Below, in pieces: positions 12,614 to 25,200 of a stretch of DNA of 64,000 bases (positions are counted from its first letter, which is position 1; the number at the start of each line of letters is the position of its first letter). A program made the translations under genes and the position numbers. Source of the DNA: Porites lobata (Eukaryota > Cnidaria > Anthozoa > Scleractinia > Poritidae); the NCBI GenBank assembly GCA_942486035.1, contig CALNXK010000007.1, forward strand, positions 5,996,001 through 6,060,000, given 5' to 3'. Under the pieces are notes generated by a model. The model was not told the origin of the DNA and did not search any database. It saw nothing but the letters and a program-made list of their open reading frames with translations.

Positions 12614-13815
12614 TTAAGGAAACCCGTAACTTGACGCTTTGTGCTTGCGAAATTCATTTCGAACTAGCCATTTCCTACGAGGACGATTGCAAAGTGCATG
12701 CATGTTTTTGAGAGACAGAAGTGAACCTTTTTGAACTCTGACCTCATGCAAAATTGTCTCAGAAGACCTTACAAAATACAAGGGTCCGATTTTATAAAAG
12801 GTAGTATTTATGTTAGAGGGAATAATTCAACCGTTTCTCTTCTAGAAATGCCCTGTAGGCCCAAATTTGACAAAAATTCTGAACTTTATTTTGACGAATG
12901 CATAAAAGCAAACAAAGTGTTGCTAAACAGGTTTCAAAAATGGTCCGGCGCAAAGCAGAATTTCGTCCACTGAATTCCGCTTACAAGTTGGAACCACATT
13001 ATGAGAACTGATCAGTATTGGACGCCATCATCCCCTTTGGAAGTGACGGAAGAGGTTACGGAACTTGACACCTGTACAAAATACCAGTATAAAATAGGAA
13101 TGCTTGATTGAACTACACCTCAGTACTAGCCAAGGGGTTAGAAATTCTAGAGATCAAAACGATTTCCTAGGATTTTCCAAAAAGTCTATACAGAAACCTA
13201 ATTGAAACTCCCGTGCACAGGTTCCCAGGAATCTTCTGGAAACAGTTTGAACCGGAACTTTAAACGCCAGGTTTAATGTGATTTCCATTTTCCCTTTCCA
13301 TGAGGCACAAGGCTCTTTTGATGTGAATAAACACCTACATAAATATCGGAAATACACAGCTGCAGTGGTGTAGTTCTAAATAGAATTAATTGATATCTTT
13401 GAAGTCTTTGCGGCTGACACACTCTCTTGGCTTAGGTTACCCGTTTTGAAGATTGAAATATAGAGGAAACTGTTATAATATCTCGGCTTACTTCTATCTC
13501 CAGGTAGCGTTTCGATTTATAAAGATATGCAAATTTACAGCCCTCAGGTGATAAAAAAAAATGAATATAATAATATGATAATAATGATAATGGACGTTGA
13601 AATTTAGAGACCACTTCAAGTGAGAATATTTTTTGACCTGAGGCTGAATTGTCTCGTTTTTGTTTTGTGTTATATAATTTTTATTCGCACATTTCTAATA
13701 GTTCCTTTTAAATAGGCCAAAGAAATACAAAAACAAGTAAAAATTAACGCGGATAAAATCGAAGGTCGTTTCGGTGTCAAAAAATAAACATGTATGGTCT
13801 TTAATCCCTTTAACG
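12614..13815. other. Intergenic, no convincing gene
   Basis: Spacer between the TTAA element and the GPCR 3' end. An 80-codon plus-strand frame (12731-12973) matches no family I recognise and lacks supporting splice sites. AT-rich runs lie near 13560-13590. No other structure was seen. Confidence 0.4.
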
Positions 13816-13821
13816 TTTATT
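13816..13821 (-). promoter_or_regulatory. AATAAA polyadenylation signal of the GPCR gene
   Basis: The minus strand reads AAATAAACG about 25 nt past the GPCR stop codon. It is the first canonical hexamer downstream in the gene's direction. The close spacing implies a very short 3' UTR if it is used. Confidence 0.5.
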
Positions 13822-13844
13822 TAAAGACCAGATATATTTGTTAA

Positions 13845-14933
13845 TCAACTTGTTTTCAAAGTGGAATCTTTTGTGCCGACATCCATGCAAGGATTGGTTT
13901 TGCTAGAGTTTTCAGAGTGGGCCACCGTCAGCTTCCCCTTGTCTCTTCCTACAGCGGCAAGATTTATGTTTGAACTCGTTCCGTTTAATTCTGCCACGGC
14001 ATTTCTTTTTCTTAGTCGCTGGAAGCATGAGCGAAAGGAACGGTTAAACCGAGGAAGTCTCCATGCGTACATGAAGGGGTCGACCATGGAGCTTACAGAT
14101 AGAAATTCGTTGGCGACGTAACGATACAAGCCAAACGCGTGAGAGGTACGGCATGGACAAAAATATAAAATATGTACGAAGATAAAATAAGGTAAAAAAG
14201 AACAATAAAAGACCCCAAGGATCAAAACGAATGCAATAACCATTCTGTTGTCCCTCTCCAACTGCTTTTTTCTGTTAATCGCTGTCAGGCTTGCTCTAAC
14301 TTCTTGAAGTTCATTTCTTTGCAAGATAATTTTCTTGTAAATTTTCAAGTATGCTGTTGTTAAAATAAATGAAGGGACGAGGAAATGAGAGTAACAGTAA
14401 GCAAGCAAGAAATTCTCCTGTTTCACATCGGATACTGGCAGAACGGACATGACCAGCGCGTTTATCCAAATAACGGCTATGGAAATCTTTGCTTTGGAGA
14501 TAGTCACTTTCTGCGGATATTGAAATGGCTTGATGATGGCAATAAATCGATCGTACGACATCGCCATCAACGTAGATACTGCCGCGAGAATTGACACCGC
14601 TCCCATAAAATACCCAGTTATATTAACAATAGTTAAGTCTGGTAAACCACAGTACTGGTATATCAGCTCCACGGCTCTAAGGTAGCTAACAATTCCCATG
14701 AAAAAATCCGCCACTGAAAGATTTGCGATCAGAAATACAGATGGTGTCCGTAGACAGCGGCACGGATCGCGGTAAATTGTGAAGAAGAGAGTGGCGTTAC
14801 CTAGAGTAATAATGAGTCCGAACGTGATGTCAGCAATTATCAGTAGCAAAAGTAACTCTGGACTCAATAACACTGGGTTAGTTGAAGGCTTCTCGCTTAT
14901 GTTCGTTGCAGGCGTCGAGTTCATCATAACCAT
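13845..14933 (-). CDS. Class A (rhodopsin-type) G protein-coupled receptor, intronless, 362 aa
   Basis: A single open frame with seven hydrophobic segments. TM1 carries LGNATL; TM2 carries NLSVADF with Asp2.50. TM3 ends in the variant DRF (YDRFIAI) instead of DRY. The third intracellular loop is basic (NRKKQLERDNR). TM6 has CSFLP in place of CWxP. TM7 has VDPFMYAW, a DPxxY form of NPxxY, followed by RLPRFNRSFRSCFQ as helix 8. The short N-terminus has NST and NIS glycosylation sites. A membrane receptor coupling an extracellular ligand to G proteins is expected. DPxxY and this helix 8 resemble adenosine and melanocortin-type receptors, but the ligand is unknown. Met codons at positions 1, 3 and 4 are all possible starts. 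Intronless receptors of this kind are common in cnidarians, often as expanded families. Confidence 0.93.
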   Translation of the reverse strand: MVMMNSTPATNISEKPSTNPVLLSPELLLLLIIADITFGLIITLGNATLFFTIYRDPCRCLRTPSVFLIANLSVADFFMGIVSYLRAVELIYQYCGLPDLTIVNITGYFMGAVSILAAVSTLMAMSYDRFIAIIKPFQYPQKVTISKAKISIAVIWINALVMSVLPVSDVKQENFLLAYCYSHFLVPSFILTTAYLKIYKKIILQRNELQEVRASLTAINRKKQLERDNRMVIAFVLILGVFYCSFLPYFIFVHILYFCPCRTSHAFGLYRYVANEFLSVSSMVDPFMYAWRLPRFNRSFRSCFQRLRKRNAVAELNGTSSNINLAAVGRDKGKLTVAHSENSSKTNPCMDVGTKDSTLKTS

Positions 14934-17303
14934 GACGAGATCTTTAAAACAGGGTGTTGTTAGTCACGATCTAATATTCACAAGAATATGCTCCGTGATC
15001 GATATGAAGGCCTCATATTAGAATATTCTGGCGTTTTTCTGACATTCTCAATGACTTGTTTGCGATAATCTGATTTAGTGACGCACTGGGAATTTAAACG
15101 TGACAATATACTTTCCAAAAGGAACGTTCCTCGAATACCTCATTCCAAGTAGTAAATATAAATGTATTAAACGTTTACAATTATCGAGAGGAGGTATAAG
15201 GCCAGGGTTTAGATACTAAATTCAGTTTCATTCATTTCTAATTAGCATCAGAATTGACAAGGATCGGAGTTTATTTATAACAAAAACCTTGTGACAATAT
15301 TATTGATCAAAATCATGGGGTTCCTGATAGGCTCTTAATTTCTCACGAAAGCAATTTGCTCTGAGACACAAATTGACGCACTGCTTTAGGAAAATTTATG
15401 AGCACGTACCTCAGATGAGCTAAGAACGAAATCAATTGTTTTACGATTCTGAGAAACTACCACCTGACGATAGCAACACCAAGGAGGCAATTATAACAAG
15501 GTCTACAAGCCTAGAATTGCAAAATAAAAAACAGCTTAGTTTCGAAGGAAAAATACCAAGTTCAGTCGTTTTGGGCAGTGATCTATTGGTTTTTAATTGT
15601 TAATTCAGATGTCACTGGCAAAGATAGGTTACCATATATAATATATAGATTTAGCCAGGGCTAAAAGCGAAGCTCCCATTAATAGATTTATAATTTAAAG
15701 CAAACAATAAACTTGTAATCCACAAACCAGTTAACTTTAAGGGAAAGCTAAGGCTAAGTGATTTTAGAGTGAAAAAAAAATCTTACATCGAATTGATAGC
15801 CGTATATATACACCCAAAAAATAGCAATTATCTTCGATCACATTTTAGAGCCATAATGGCTCTTGATCACTGTAGATTAGGCCTGGAAAACGAATTTTTG
15901 GAAAACAAATCAGGCCGAATTTTTTGCGTTCGACAAGTTTACTTAACAAAATCTTGCCAACAACTCTGGGAGCGTGTAAACCAACATTTCATACTTTTTA
16001 TACATCACATCTGAAACAGTAATATGAGGCGTTGTTTTTATCATATAGACCTCACACAAAATGCAGTATTTCACAATTTTTCAAGACAAATTGCACTCAT
16101 TCAATCTTCAGAACCGTACGAAGCACGCGTGGGCTTTTAGCAAAACCGTTCCAAAAATTTCCAAAATCACCTATACGGCCAGCCGGTTCTCACTTTTGAC
16201 AAGCGCCAAATTTTCAGTGAACATTAAAAGAGTTACGCGCTTCAACATAATAAAGAATTTATTGTGTTTATTTTTTTTATTAAATGGTTTTATAACGATG
16301 TGTAATCTTAAAAAGCGTTTGATATGAGCAGCATTTTGAGTACTCCTGCAAGCGTTGTTTATGAACGACTGAAAACAAACGGCAAAGCGATTAAAATTGT
16401 ACGAGACTACTAACAATCAATAAAAGAAATGTAATTCGGTGAAACATTTACAGAGTCAACAATTTTCATTCACGGAGACAAGTATTAAAGCGTCTCTAAA
16501 AATCCTTAAAGCTTTTAGCCGGCTTCCTGGTGTTTACTGTTTTCAAAGATGAACTCGAGGCAAGAAAGTCGCTCAAAGCTTTCTTTCTACAGCCAAAATT
16601 ATAACTAAATACTCTTCGGAACGTTTTTTCGTTCTATATGCGGAGAGAAAATATCGACTAAAGGCTTTTTAAAGTTCTGTAAGCTTATATATAGTAGATC
16701 AGATCATTGTCTCAGATCTTTATACAACCGTGCATAAATTAGCCTCATTAGCTGCGCTCGACTTCATGAAATTAGATATAAAAAAACAAACATACACTGT
16801 ATACAATAATTACTTAGGCTTACCATTCGAGATGCAGCTCTTGAAAGCTATAAAGTAAGGCCAGAATCGCTTGAGGGACTTTTCAACCCGCATCCAGCAA
16901 GGTAAAAACGAAAGCGATGCATCCGAAATCGGATTTCCAACTTTGGCAACCGGCGCATTTCCCGACCAAAAATTCAATAAACAAACCAGCCATGAATCAA
17001 AGAAGACTGTTGATACCAGCTGTATTTCATTTTAAGCATCCAGTGGAAAAAGACAGTAAAAAACATTACAAGTTGACAAAATACTCTGTCAGCTTCAGCT
17101 GTCAAACTGAAAGTAAACAAGGTTGAAGATGCTGTATAAATCAGTTTCTGCATGAACTCACCTGTCAAATTTTGACCAATCAGAGCATAAAAATTGGACG
17201 GTCGTAGAGCGTGATCAACGCGTGACTATGGTGAGAAAAGTGAAAAGCCTCTGTCTTCCCTGCTTGTATTTTTAAATTACTGGCTGAATTTTCGAGTCCG
17301 AGA
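14934..17303. other. Intergenic, GPCR upstream region
   Basis: About 2.4 kb of AT-rich DNA that should contain the receptor promoter at its left edge. Open frames of 60-90 codons occur, but none has recognisable domains or flanking splice signals. No tRNA, long inverted repeat or transposon end was recognised. Confidence 0.4.
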
Positions 17304-17791
17304 TCAGTTTGAAATCAAAATGTTAATAGCGCGGGGCCATAGTGACATTAACGCAACACTTTCTGTCATCATGTCATTATTTTGCTGCCGTTCTCTTTGC
17401 CTTTGTATTTCTCTTTCGCGTTGCCTTTGTCTGTTCATTCTAGCTCTGTCTCGTTCTGCTTGCCGGCGTTTTTCACTATAATTTTCTCTCCTTCTTCTCG
17501 CTCTGACTCTTTCTACTTGCTTTCTTTTTTTCAAAACCAGTTGCGCGATATAATTGCGCGACGTTAACGCGTTGCGCCATGCGATTTCCCGCCAAAAAAT
17601 CTCTACTTTCCCCTACCCCAAGAGTCCATGCGGACTACTTTCCACTACCCGGAAAGTCCGTACGGACGGACGTACGCTACGTCATAACCAAATTTTCTGA
17701 GATGGATAGTTTACCAAATTTTCTTACCCATGGTGCTCCGCTACGCGCGCGCGAAGCGCGCGCGGGAGCTCCGCTAAAAAGTGTCTTGTAG
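17304..17791. other. Arg-rich ORF remnant and GC-rich dispersed-repeat-like segment
   Basis: The minus strand (17304-17534) has a 76-codon frame made largely of Arg, Glu and Gln (ERVRARRRRENY, ERDRARMNRQRQREREI). It is probably low-complexity or a fragment of a transposon-encoded basic region; I do not recognise a family. To its right are CpG-rich inverted words: GTCCGTACGGAC near 17657 and the alternating GCGCGCGCGAAGCGCGCGC stretch near 17738-17762. The base composition is unlike the AT-rich surroundings, which suggests a dispersed repeat. Confidence 0.35.
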
Positions 17792-18527
17792 AATATTTAC
17801 TCTGGCTGACGTTAACACCTGGGTATTCACTGTTTTGTGTTTTCCTGATTAGAATTACAGTAAGAGCATGGACATTTAAACTTAAAGTAACTGTCAGGTC
17901 ATGTCTTGTAGTATTTTAAAACTGATATGCATGTGTTTCTAGGCAAAATATCACTCAAACCGGGGGTATAAATGAACACATCAAGGAACCCCTGGTAGAC
18001 ATCTTAGAAACCCTAAGGGGCAGCAGTTATTTAGGACTCTTTCCTATGTCAGAACTAACCGGCTGGAACGGTCATTTTGAGCTGTTTAATAGCTAGCCTT
18101 TATTATTCATTCAATTTTTATCTGCTCCAGTCCCCTGGGTCACCCTGGCATAGATAGAATGGAGACAGGGCCAACAAGAAGAAAACATAAAATGTTTGTT
18201 TGCTTGCGAACTGAGTAACCACTCTATTTCCTCATTCTTATCTTCCCAATGAGTAACGTTATATTAAATAACAGGCATAGAATAGCATAAATAAAAAGTA
18301 TAAGTACACTAAACGCTGGAGAGAGAAGTGATTGAAATCGTTCTGGGAGGGTTCTTTTCGTAAGCAGCATCTGCAGCCGCAAGACATTTGCGTCAGAAAA
18401 AGCCTTTCTTAGTAAAAACGAAGATTAACGTAAATTTGTCTTTCTCAGTAATTCCTAGTAAAAATCACTGCTCAGATTCTACAACAAACTGAACGTAGAT
18501 CTAAAACGCACCACTGAACCATTTCAG

Positions 18528-18791
18528 TACCGTATTTATTCGATTGGGCGCTTTTTCGAGGCTGGGTGCTTATTAAATTTTCACCATTTTCAGCAAGTGT
18601 AGTATGTTTATTTTGCAAAAAAAAACGAAAAATAAATGGTAATAACGAAACACGAAGATGTAATAAAGCAAGGTTGCTGTAGAATACTTTGAAGAAAACT
18701 CCGTCTTCTTCTTTCTTCTGCCTTTAGGAAGGGCGCTTATTCGAGGTGGGTACTAATTCGAGGTTGGGCGCTTATTCGAATAAATACGGTA
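18528..18791. mobile_element. MITE with TACCGTATTTATTCGA termini (unit A copy), 264 bp
   Basis: The left end TACCGTATTTATTCGATTGG and right end CGCTTATTCGAATAAATACGGTA are inverse complements. Internal words GGCGCTTTTTCGAGGCTGGG and TTCGAGGTTGGGCGCTTATT repeat the terminal theme. It has no coding capacity. The same insertion is present in units B and C, so it predates the tandem duplication. Confidence 0.8.
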
Positions 18792-19241
18792 TTCCTATAT
18801 GTGGAAGGCCACATATAGTTCCTGTTCCATTTATGCATCAACATTTTCCTAGGAGCAATGTTCTGTGAATATGCCTGATTTAAATAGGAACATTTAATTG
18901 ACAATGGTTTGTGTATTGTTTTGAATGCGATAAGTGCATCATGCCCTCATTGTCCGAAATTTTGCATCTTATGAATACCTTATAACAGCGTACTGGTTAT
19001 TTAACATTAATTGAACTAAAAAATCCAAAAATGAAAGAAAGAAATCGTTTTAAAAATCATATTGAATTTTAAAAAAGAAAACTTCGTCTTTGTTAGAAAT
19101 TCTTCCGTATCCTAGTGTTCGGAAGATGGCTACCGAAGTAGATTATTACTGAGGTATAGAATAATAACAAGACAATTAAAAATCATCAAACAGACATAAT
19201 ACGTAATACTTAAATACTTTCTTACACCCACTTAATACGGC

Positions 19242-22200
19242 CTACACGCAGGTCAGCGGTATACAGATATTCGTTATTCCGTCTCGCAAAGGGCCCTTGT
19301 CCTTTGGCGGTCTCCCATTGGAAAAATTTTCCTGATTTTCCACCTGCGATTCACCTGAAGGTTGCTTACGTACTGTTAATGGTAAGTCAGAGACTTGAGA
19401 TTTTCTCTTCTTTGCACGCTTTAAAAACACCACAAGGAGGCATATTAATAAGGTTACGACCGCACCACCAAAGAAACTTCCCACCGCCACGCCAGGTACT
19501 AAGCTGTTTGAACCATTTGAGCTCTTAGTATCTCCTGTGAGTGAAAAAGACCGAGATGGTAGCTTTATCTTGTAAGAGTTATACAAATGAGTTATCAGGT
19601 AGAGCTTAGGTTTGAGAAACAATGTATCGATTTAGACATTAATTTGTTATTAAAGAAAATTTGTACTCTAATGATAAAAAAAGATATGGGTTATTTGCTC
19701 TTAGGCTTAAATTTGAAACATAGTTTAACTTAAAAACTGTCACCTTCAAAACTTTACAAGACTTAAAGAACTTACCCTTGGCCGGTATTGTTGTCGTGGG
19801 TATTTGGGTTGTAGTTTTCGAGTTCTTTGGTACTACGGTATGTTTTGTTGCTGTAATTCTGTTCATACTTGGGCGACCCCCATGGCTTTTCATATCTGGT
19901 GTGACATATTCCCAAGACGACGATTTTGACGGTTTTACTGACGATGTTATAAGTTCGTATAACGATGACTCCAGTCCATCAGTGGCAGCTGACGCGTGTG
20001 ATGATGTTGATCCCGGCACAGATTTTGACGGAGAAAATGGTGCTGATGTTAACACAAAAGTTGACACTTTTACAGGCTGTGGAGATGGCACTGAGAGAGA
20101 GAGTGACTCTGATACTGATGAAGGCGTCAATGATACAGATATTGCTGCGGATGAGTCCAATGATGATATTGTAACCGTTGTTGATGATGCTAACGACGCC
20201 GAGGCTGATATAGACACTTCTGACGTAGATGCTGGGACAGTTATTAAGGAAGATGTTGCTGGGAATAATTCCGGAGTGGATCCCGACGTGAATGATGACG
20301 GAATTGGTACCGATATAAATGACAATGAAATGGAGTGTGTCACTGAAGTTAATTCTAATGATGCCAGCGATAATGGTAACTTCGATTTTGATGCTATAAA
20401 TGACGAGAATGACGATACAGGCTCGAATAATGATTGCAGCACAGAGGTGGATGACGTTGGATAAGCTGCTTTCGATGGAGGCATTGTCAATGATGTCGAC
20501 ACTGGATTGGATTTCAGTTGTTGTTTTGACACTGGCGACGAAGAGTACATTGCTATTGAAGCTGAAGGTGCAGCTAAGCTAGATGCTGATATCGTTATTG
20601 AAATAGATGTTGTAGGTGACAGAAACGATAATTTTGAAGCAGCTATTGATGTAGATCTTGATAGTGACACTGAAAACGAAGCTGCTAATGACACTGGTAC
20701 TGCTGATGATATTGACTGAGTCGTTAATAATGTTACTGATGATGAGGCTGTTAGATGGAATGATGATTTTGTACCTGAGAAGGATGGTGTTGGTAAAACT
20801 GAAAGTGATCGTGCTGCTGAAGATGGTGCTAAAAGAAAAATTGAAGAGGATGTCGGTGGTGACACTGTTACAGGTAGTAGCGTGGACGTTGATGATGATA
20901 GAGGAAAAAACCTTGATGCTGTTGGCGATACTGAAACTGAAGCTGAATTCACGATAGGTAGTGTTACTGACTTTGACGCTACAAGCGACCCCGGCAAATA
21001 TGTTTTCAGCAATGATGTTGCCGAAAGTGATACATGCACTGACCGTGAGAGTTGCTCTGACATAGATTTTGAGGGTGACATTGACGACAGTCCGGAATGT
21101 GCTCGTGACAATGGTGGCGATGGTAATGCAGGCAGTGGTCTCGATGTCGACTCCGACACTGATGTTGATTCTGACAATGACAATGTTTCTGAACGTGTTC
21201 GTGACAATGATGCTAATAGTGACACTGATAAGGATGCTGTTGACGCTGACACTGATGCTGATTTTACTACCAATTTTGTTGCAGAATTCGTTACTAACAG
21301 TGATACTGACGAGGATGTCTGTAGCGACACTGATGCCGACAGAGATGCTGATTGTGATTCTGACACAAGTGATGAAAGAGTTGGAGACACAGATAAATAA
21401 GGGGCTCCCGGTGAATCTGTCCCTGATGTATTAAATGATGTTGATCGTGCCTCTTCAGCAGATATTGGGGGTATTAATGTATTAGATGTTGGTGGTAAAG
21501 CTGACGCTAAGGATGTAGCAGGAATTGGAGCTGATGGTGTTAGTGACACTAATGCTGACCGGTTAGTCAACAATGATACCGGTGGTAAAACGGATATCAA
21601 TTTTGACACTGACACGGTTGATATTTTTTCTAGTGATAGCGACGCTGACAGAGCTTCTGACATTGAAGATGGGGCAATTATTGAAAGCGACCCCTGCACG
21701 GAGGCTGACGTTGCTAAAGTTGCCGAAGTTAATGGAGATTTTAGCCTTGACGTCGACCCCGACACGGATGTTGGTTGTGATATTGACAATGATCCTGAAC
21801 TTGTTCGTGACAATCGTACTGATAGTGACACCAATGTAGATTTTTCAACTAAATTGTACGAAGAAATCGTTTGTGTCGATGTTGGTAGCGTTACTGATAC
21901 TGCCGATGGTGCTGCATTTGATGCTGATTGTGATAACGACGCAAGTGATGGAGTAGTTGGAAATACAGACAATGAAGCGACTGCTGACACCGGTGATATT
22001 GGTGGCACTGAAATTGATGAATTAGGTGAAAATGATGCTGATCGTCTATTTGGCAAAGGTGTCGGTGGTATTGTAATGTATGCTGTCGGTGACGCTGTTG
22101 CCGATGGTGTTACAGGAACGGCAACTGATGGTGACAACGAAACCGATGCTGTTGTTGCTGGTGACATCGATTGTGAAGCTGACAGGGTTGCTGGTTTTGC

Positions 22201-25200
22201 AAGTGATAGAGATACCGATGGAAATTCTGACGTTGATGCTGGGACAGTTATCGAGGAAGATGTCGCTGAGAATAATTCCTGAGGAGATGCCGACATGAAT
22301 GATGACAGAATTGGTACCGATATAAATGACAATGAAATGGAGGGTGTCATTGACGTTAATTCTAATGATGCCATCGATAATGGTAACTTCGATTTTGATG
22401 CTATAAATGACGAGGATGGTGATACAGGCTCGAATACTGATTGCAGCACAGAGGTGGATGATGTTGGATAAGCAGCTTCCGATGGAGGCACTGTCAATGA
22501 TGTAGACACTGGCTTTGTTTTCAGTTGTTCTTGTGACACTGGCGACAAAGAGGACATTATCATTGAAGCTGAAGGTGCAGCTAACCTCGATGCTGATATC
22601 GGTAATGAAATAGCTGTTGTAGGTGACAGAAACGATAATTTTGAAGCAACTATTGACGTAGATTTTGATAGTGACACTGAAAACGAAGCTGCTAATGACA
22701 CTGGTGCTGCTGATGATATTGACTGAGTCGTTAATAATGTTACTGATGATGAGGCTGTTAGATGGAATGATGATTTTGTACCTGAGAAGGATGGTGTTGG
22801 TAAAACTGAAAGTGATCGGGCTGCTGAAGATGGTGCTAAAAGAAAAATTGAAGGGGATGTCGGTGGTGACACTGTTACCGGTAGTAGCGTGGACATTGAT
22901 GATGATAGAGGAAAAAACCTTGATGCTGTTGGCGATACTGAAACTGATGCTGAATTCACGATAGGTAGTGTTACTGACTTTGACGCTACAAGCGACCCCG
23001 GCAAATATGTTTTCAGCAATGATGTTGCCGAAAGTGATACATGCACTGACCCTGAGAGTTGCTCTGACATAGATTTTGAGGGTGACATTGACAACAGTCG
23101 GGAATGTGCTCGTGACAATGGTGGTGATGGTGACACTAACATGGATGCTGTTGATACCAATGATATTGATGATAGTTTTGACACCGACACAGATGGTGTC
23201 TTTGACAATAGCGCCGAAGGTAAAACTCTTATTGATTTTAATGAGGAGTCTGATGCAAATGATAACACTGACAGGGATTCTGGTTTTGATTCTGAAACAG
23301 AAGGTGGATTTGCTGGCTTCAGGGCTGACGATAAAACTATTAGGAATGTGAGCGACAGAGACACTGATACTGAATGTGAAACTGACGTGGATGTTATGTT
23401 TGACAATGAAATTGCAGGCATTGCTTGCTTCGAGACTGATGCAGACAGTGACAGGGGTGTTGTTTGTATTACTGATGATCGCGACGCCGACATAGATTTT
23501 GTCTGTGACAATAAACTTGACGGTGACACTGTCAGTGATTGTAATGCAGACAATGATACCAATGATAATACTGTCAGAGATGATGGGCTAGTCATTGGCA
23601 CTGATGCGGAATATTCTGACAAGGATTTTGTTGTTGATAATGACACTGATGATGATCGTGACAGTAGTACCGATGGTGCTGCTGATTCTGGGGCAGAAAG
23701 AAATATTGACACTGATGCCAGTGGTGATACTGATAAATTCGTCGATGATAACTCTGCACTTGGAAGTACCACCGACAAAGAAAAACGCTGTTGCTGTTTT
23801 GACCTTGACACTGACAGCGACACTGGCACGGATGTCGTGTTAGATAATTTTGGCGATGGTAATGCAGACAGTGGTCTCGATGTCGACTCCGACAATGATG
23901 TTGATTCTGACAATGACAATGTTTCTGAATGTGTTCGTGACAATGATGCTAATAGTGACACTGATAAGGATGCTGTTGACGCTGACACTGATGCTGATTT
24001 TACTACCAATTTTGTTGCAGAATTCGTTACTAATAGTGATACTGACGAGGATGTCTGTAGCGACACTGACGCCGACAGAGATGCTGATTGTGATTCTGAC
24101 ACAAGTGATGAAAGAGTTGGAGACACAGATAAATAAGGGGCTCCCGGTGAATCTGTCCCTGATGTATTAAATGATGTTGATCGTGCCTCTTCAGCAGATA
24201 TTGGGGGTATTAATGTATTAGATGTTGGTGGTAAAGCTGACGCTAAGGATGTAGCAGGAATTGGAGCTGATGGTGTTAGTGACACTAATGCTGACCGGTT
24301 AGTCAACAATGATACCGGTGGTAAAACGGATATCAATTTTGACACTGACACGGTTGATATTTTTTCTAGTGATAGCGACGCTGACAGAGCTTCTGACATT
24401 GAAGATGGGGCAATTATTGAAAGCGACCCTTGCACGGAGGCTGGCGTTGCTAAAGTTGCCAAAGTTAATGGAGATTTTAGCCTTGACGTCGACCCCGACA
24501 CGGATGTTGGTTGTGATATTGACAATGATCCTGAACTTGTTCGTGACAATCGTACTGATAGTGACACCAATGTAGATTTTTCAACTAAATTGTACGAAGA
24601 AATCGTTTGTGTCGATGTTGGTAGCGTTACTGATACTGCCGATGGTGCTGCATTTGATGCTGATTGTGATAACGACGCAAGTGATGGAGTAGTTGGAAAT
24701 ACAGACAATGAAGCGACTGCTGACACCGGTGATATTGGTGGCACTGAAATTGATGAATTAGGTGAAAATGATGCTGATCGTCTATTTGGCAAAGGTGTCG
24801 GTGGTATTGTAATGTATGCTGTCGGTGACGCTGTTGCCGATGGTGTTACAGGAACGGCAACTGATGGTGACAATGAAACCGATGCTGTTGTTGCTGGTGA
24901 CATCGATTGTGAAGCTGACAGGGTTGCTGGTTTTGCAAGTGATAGAGATACCGATGGAAATTCTGACGTTGATGCTGGGACAGTTATCGAGGAAGATGTC
25001 GCTGAGAATAATTCCTGAGGAGATGCCGACATGAATGATGACAGAATTGGTACCGATATAAATGACAATGAAATGGAGGGTGTCATTGACGTTAATTCTA
25101 ATGATGCCATCGATAATGGTAACTTCGATTTTGATGCTATAAATGACGAGGATGGTGATACAGGCTCGAATACTGATTGCAGCACAGAGGTGGATGATGT

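Noticed and set aside
12731..12973. 80-codon plus-strand frame
   Set aside because: No domain, no homologous copy in the window and no splice or promoter support.
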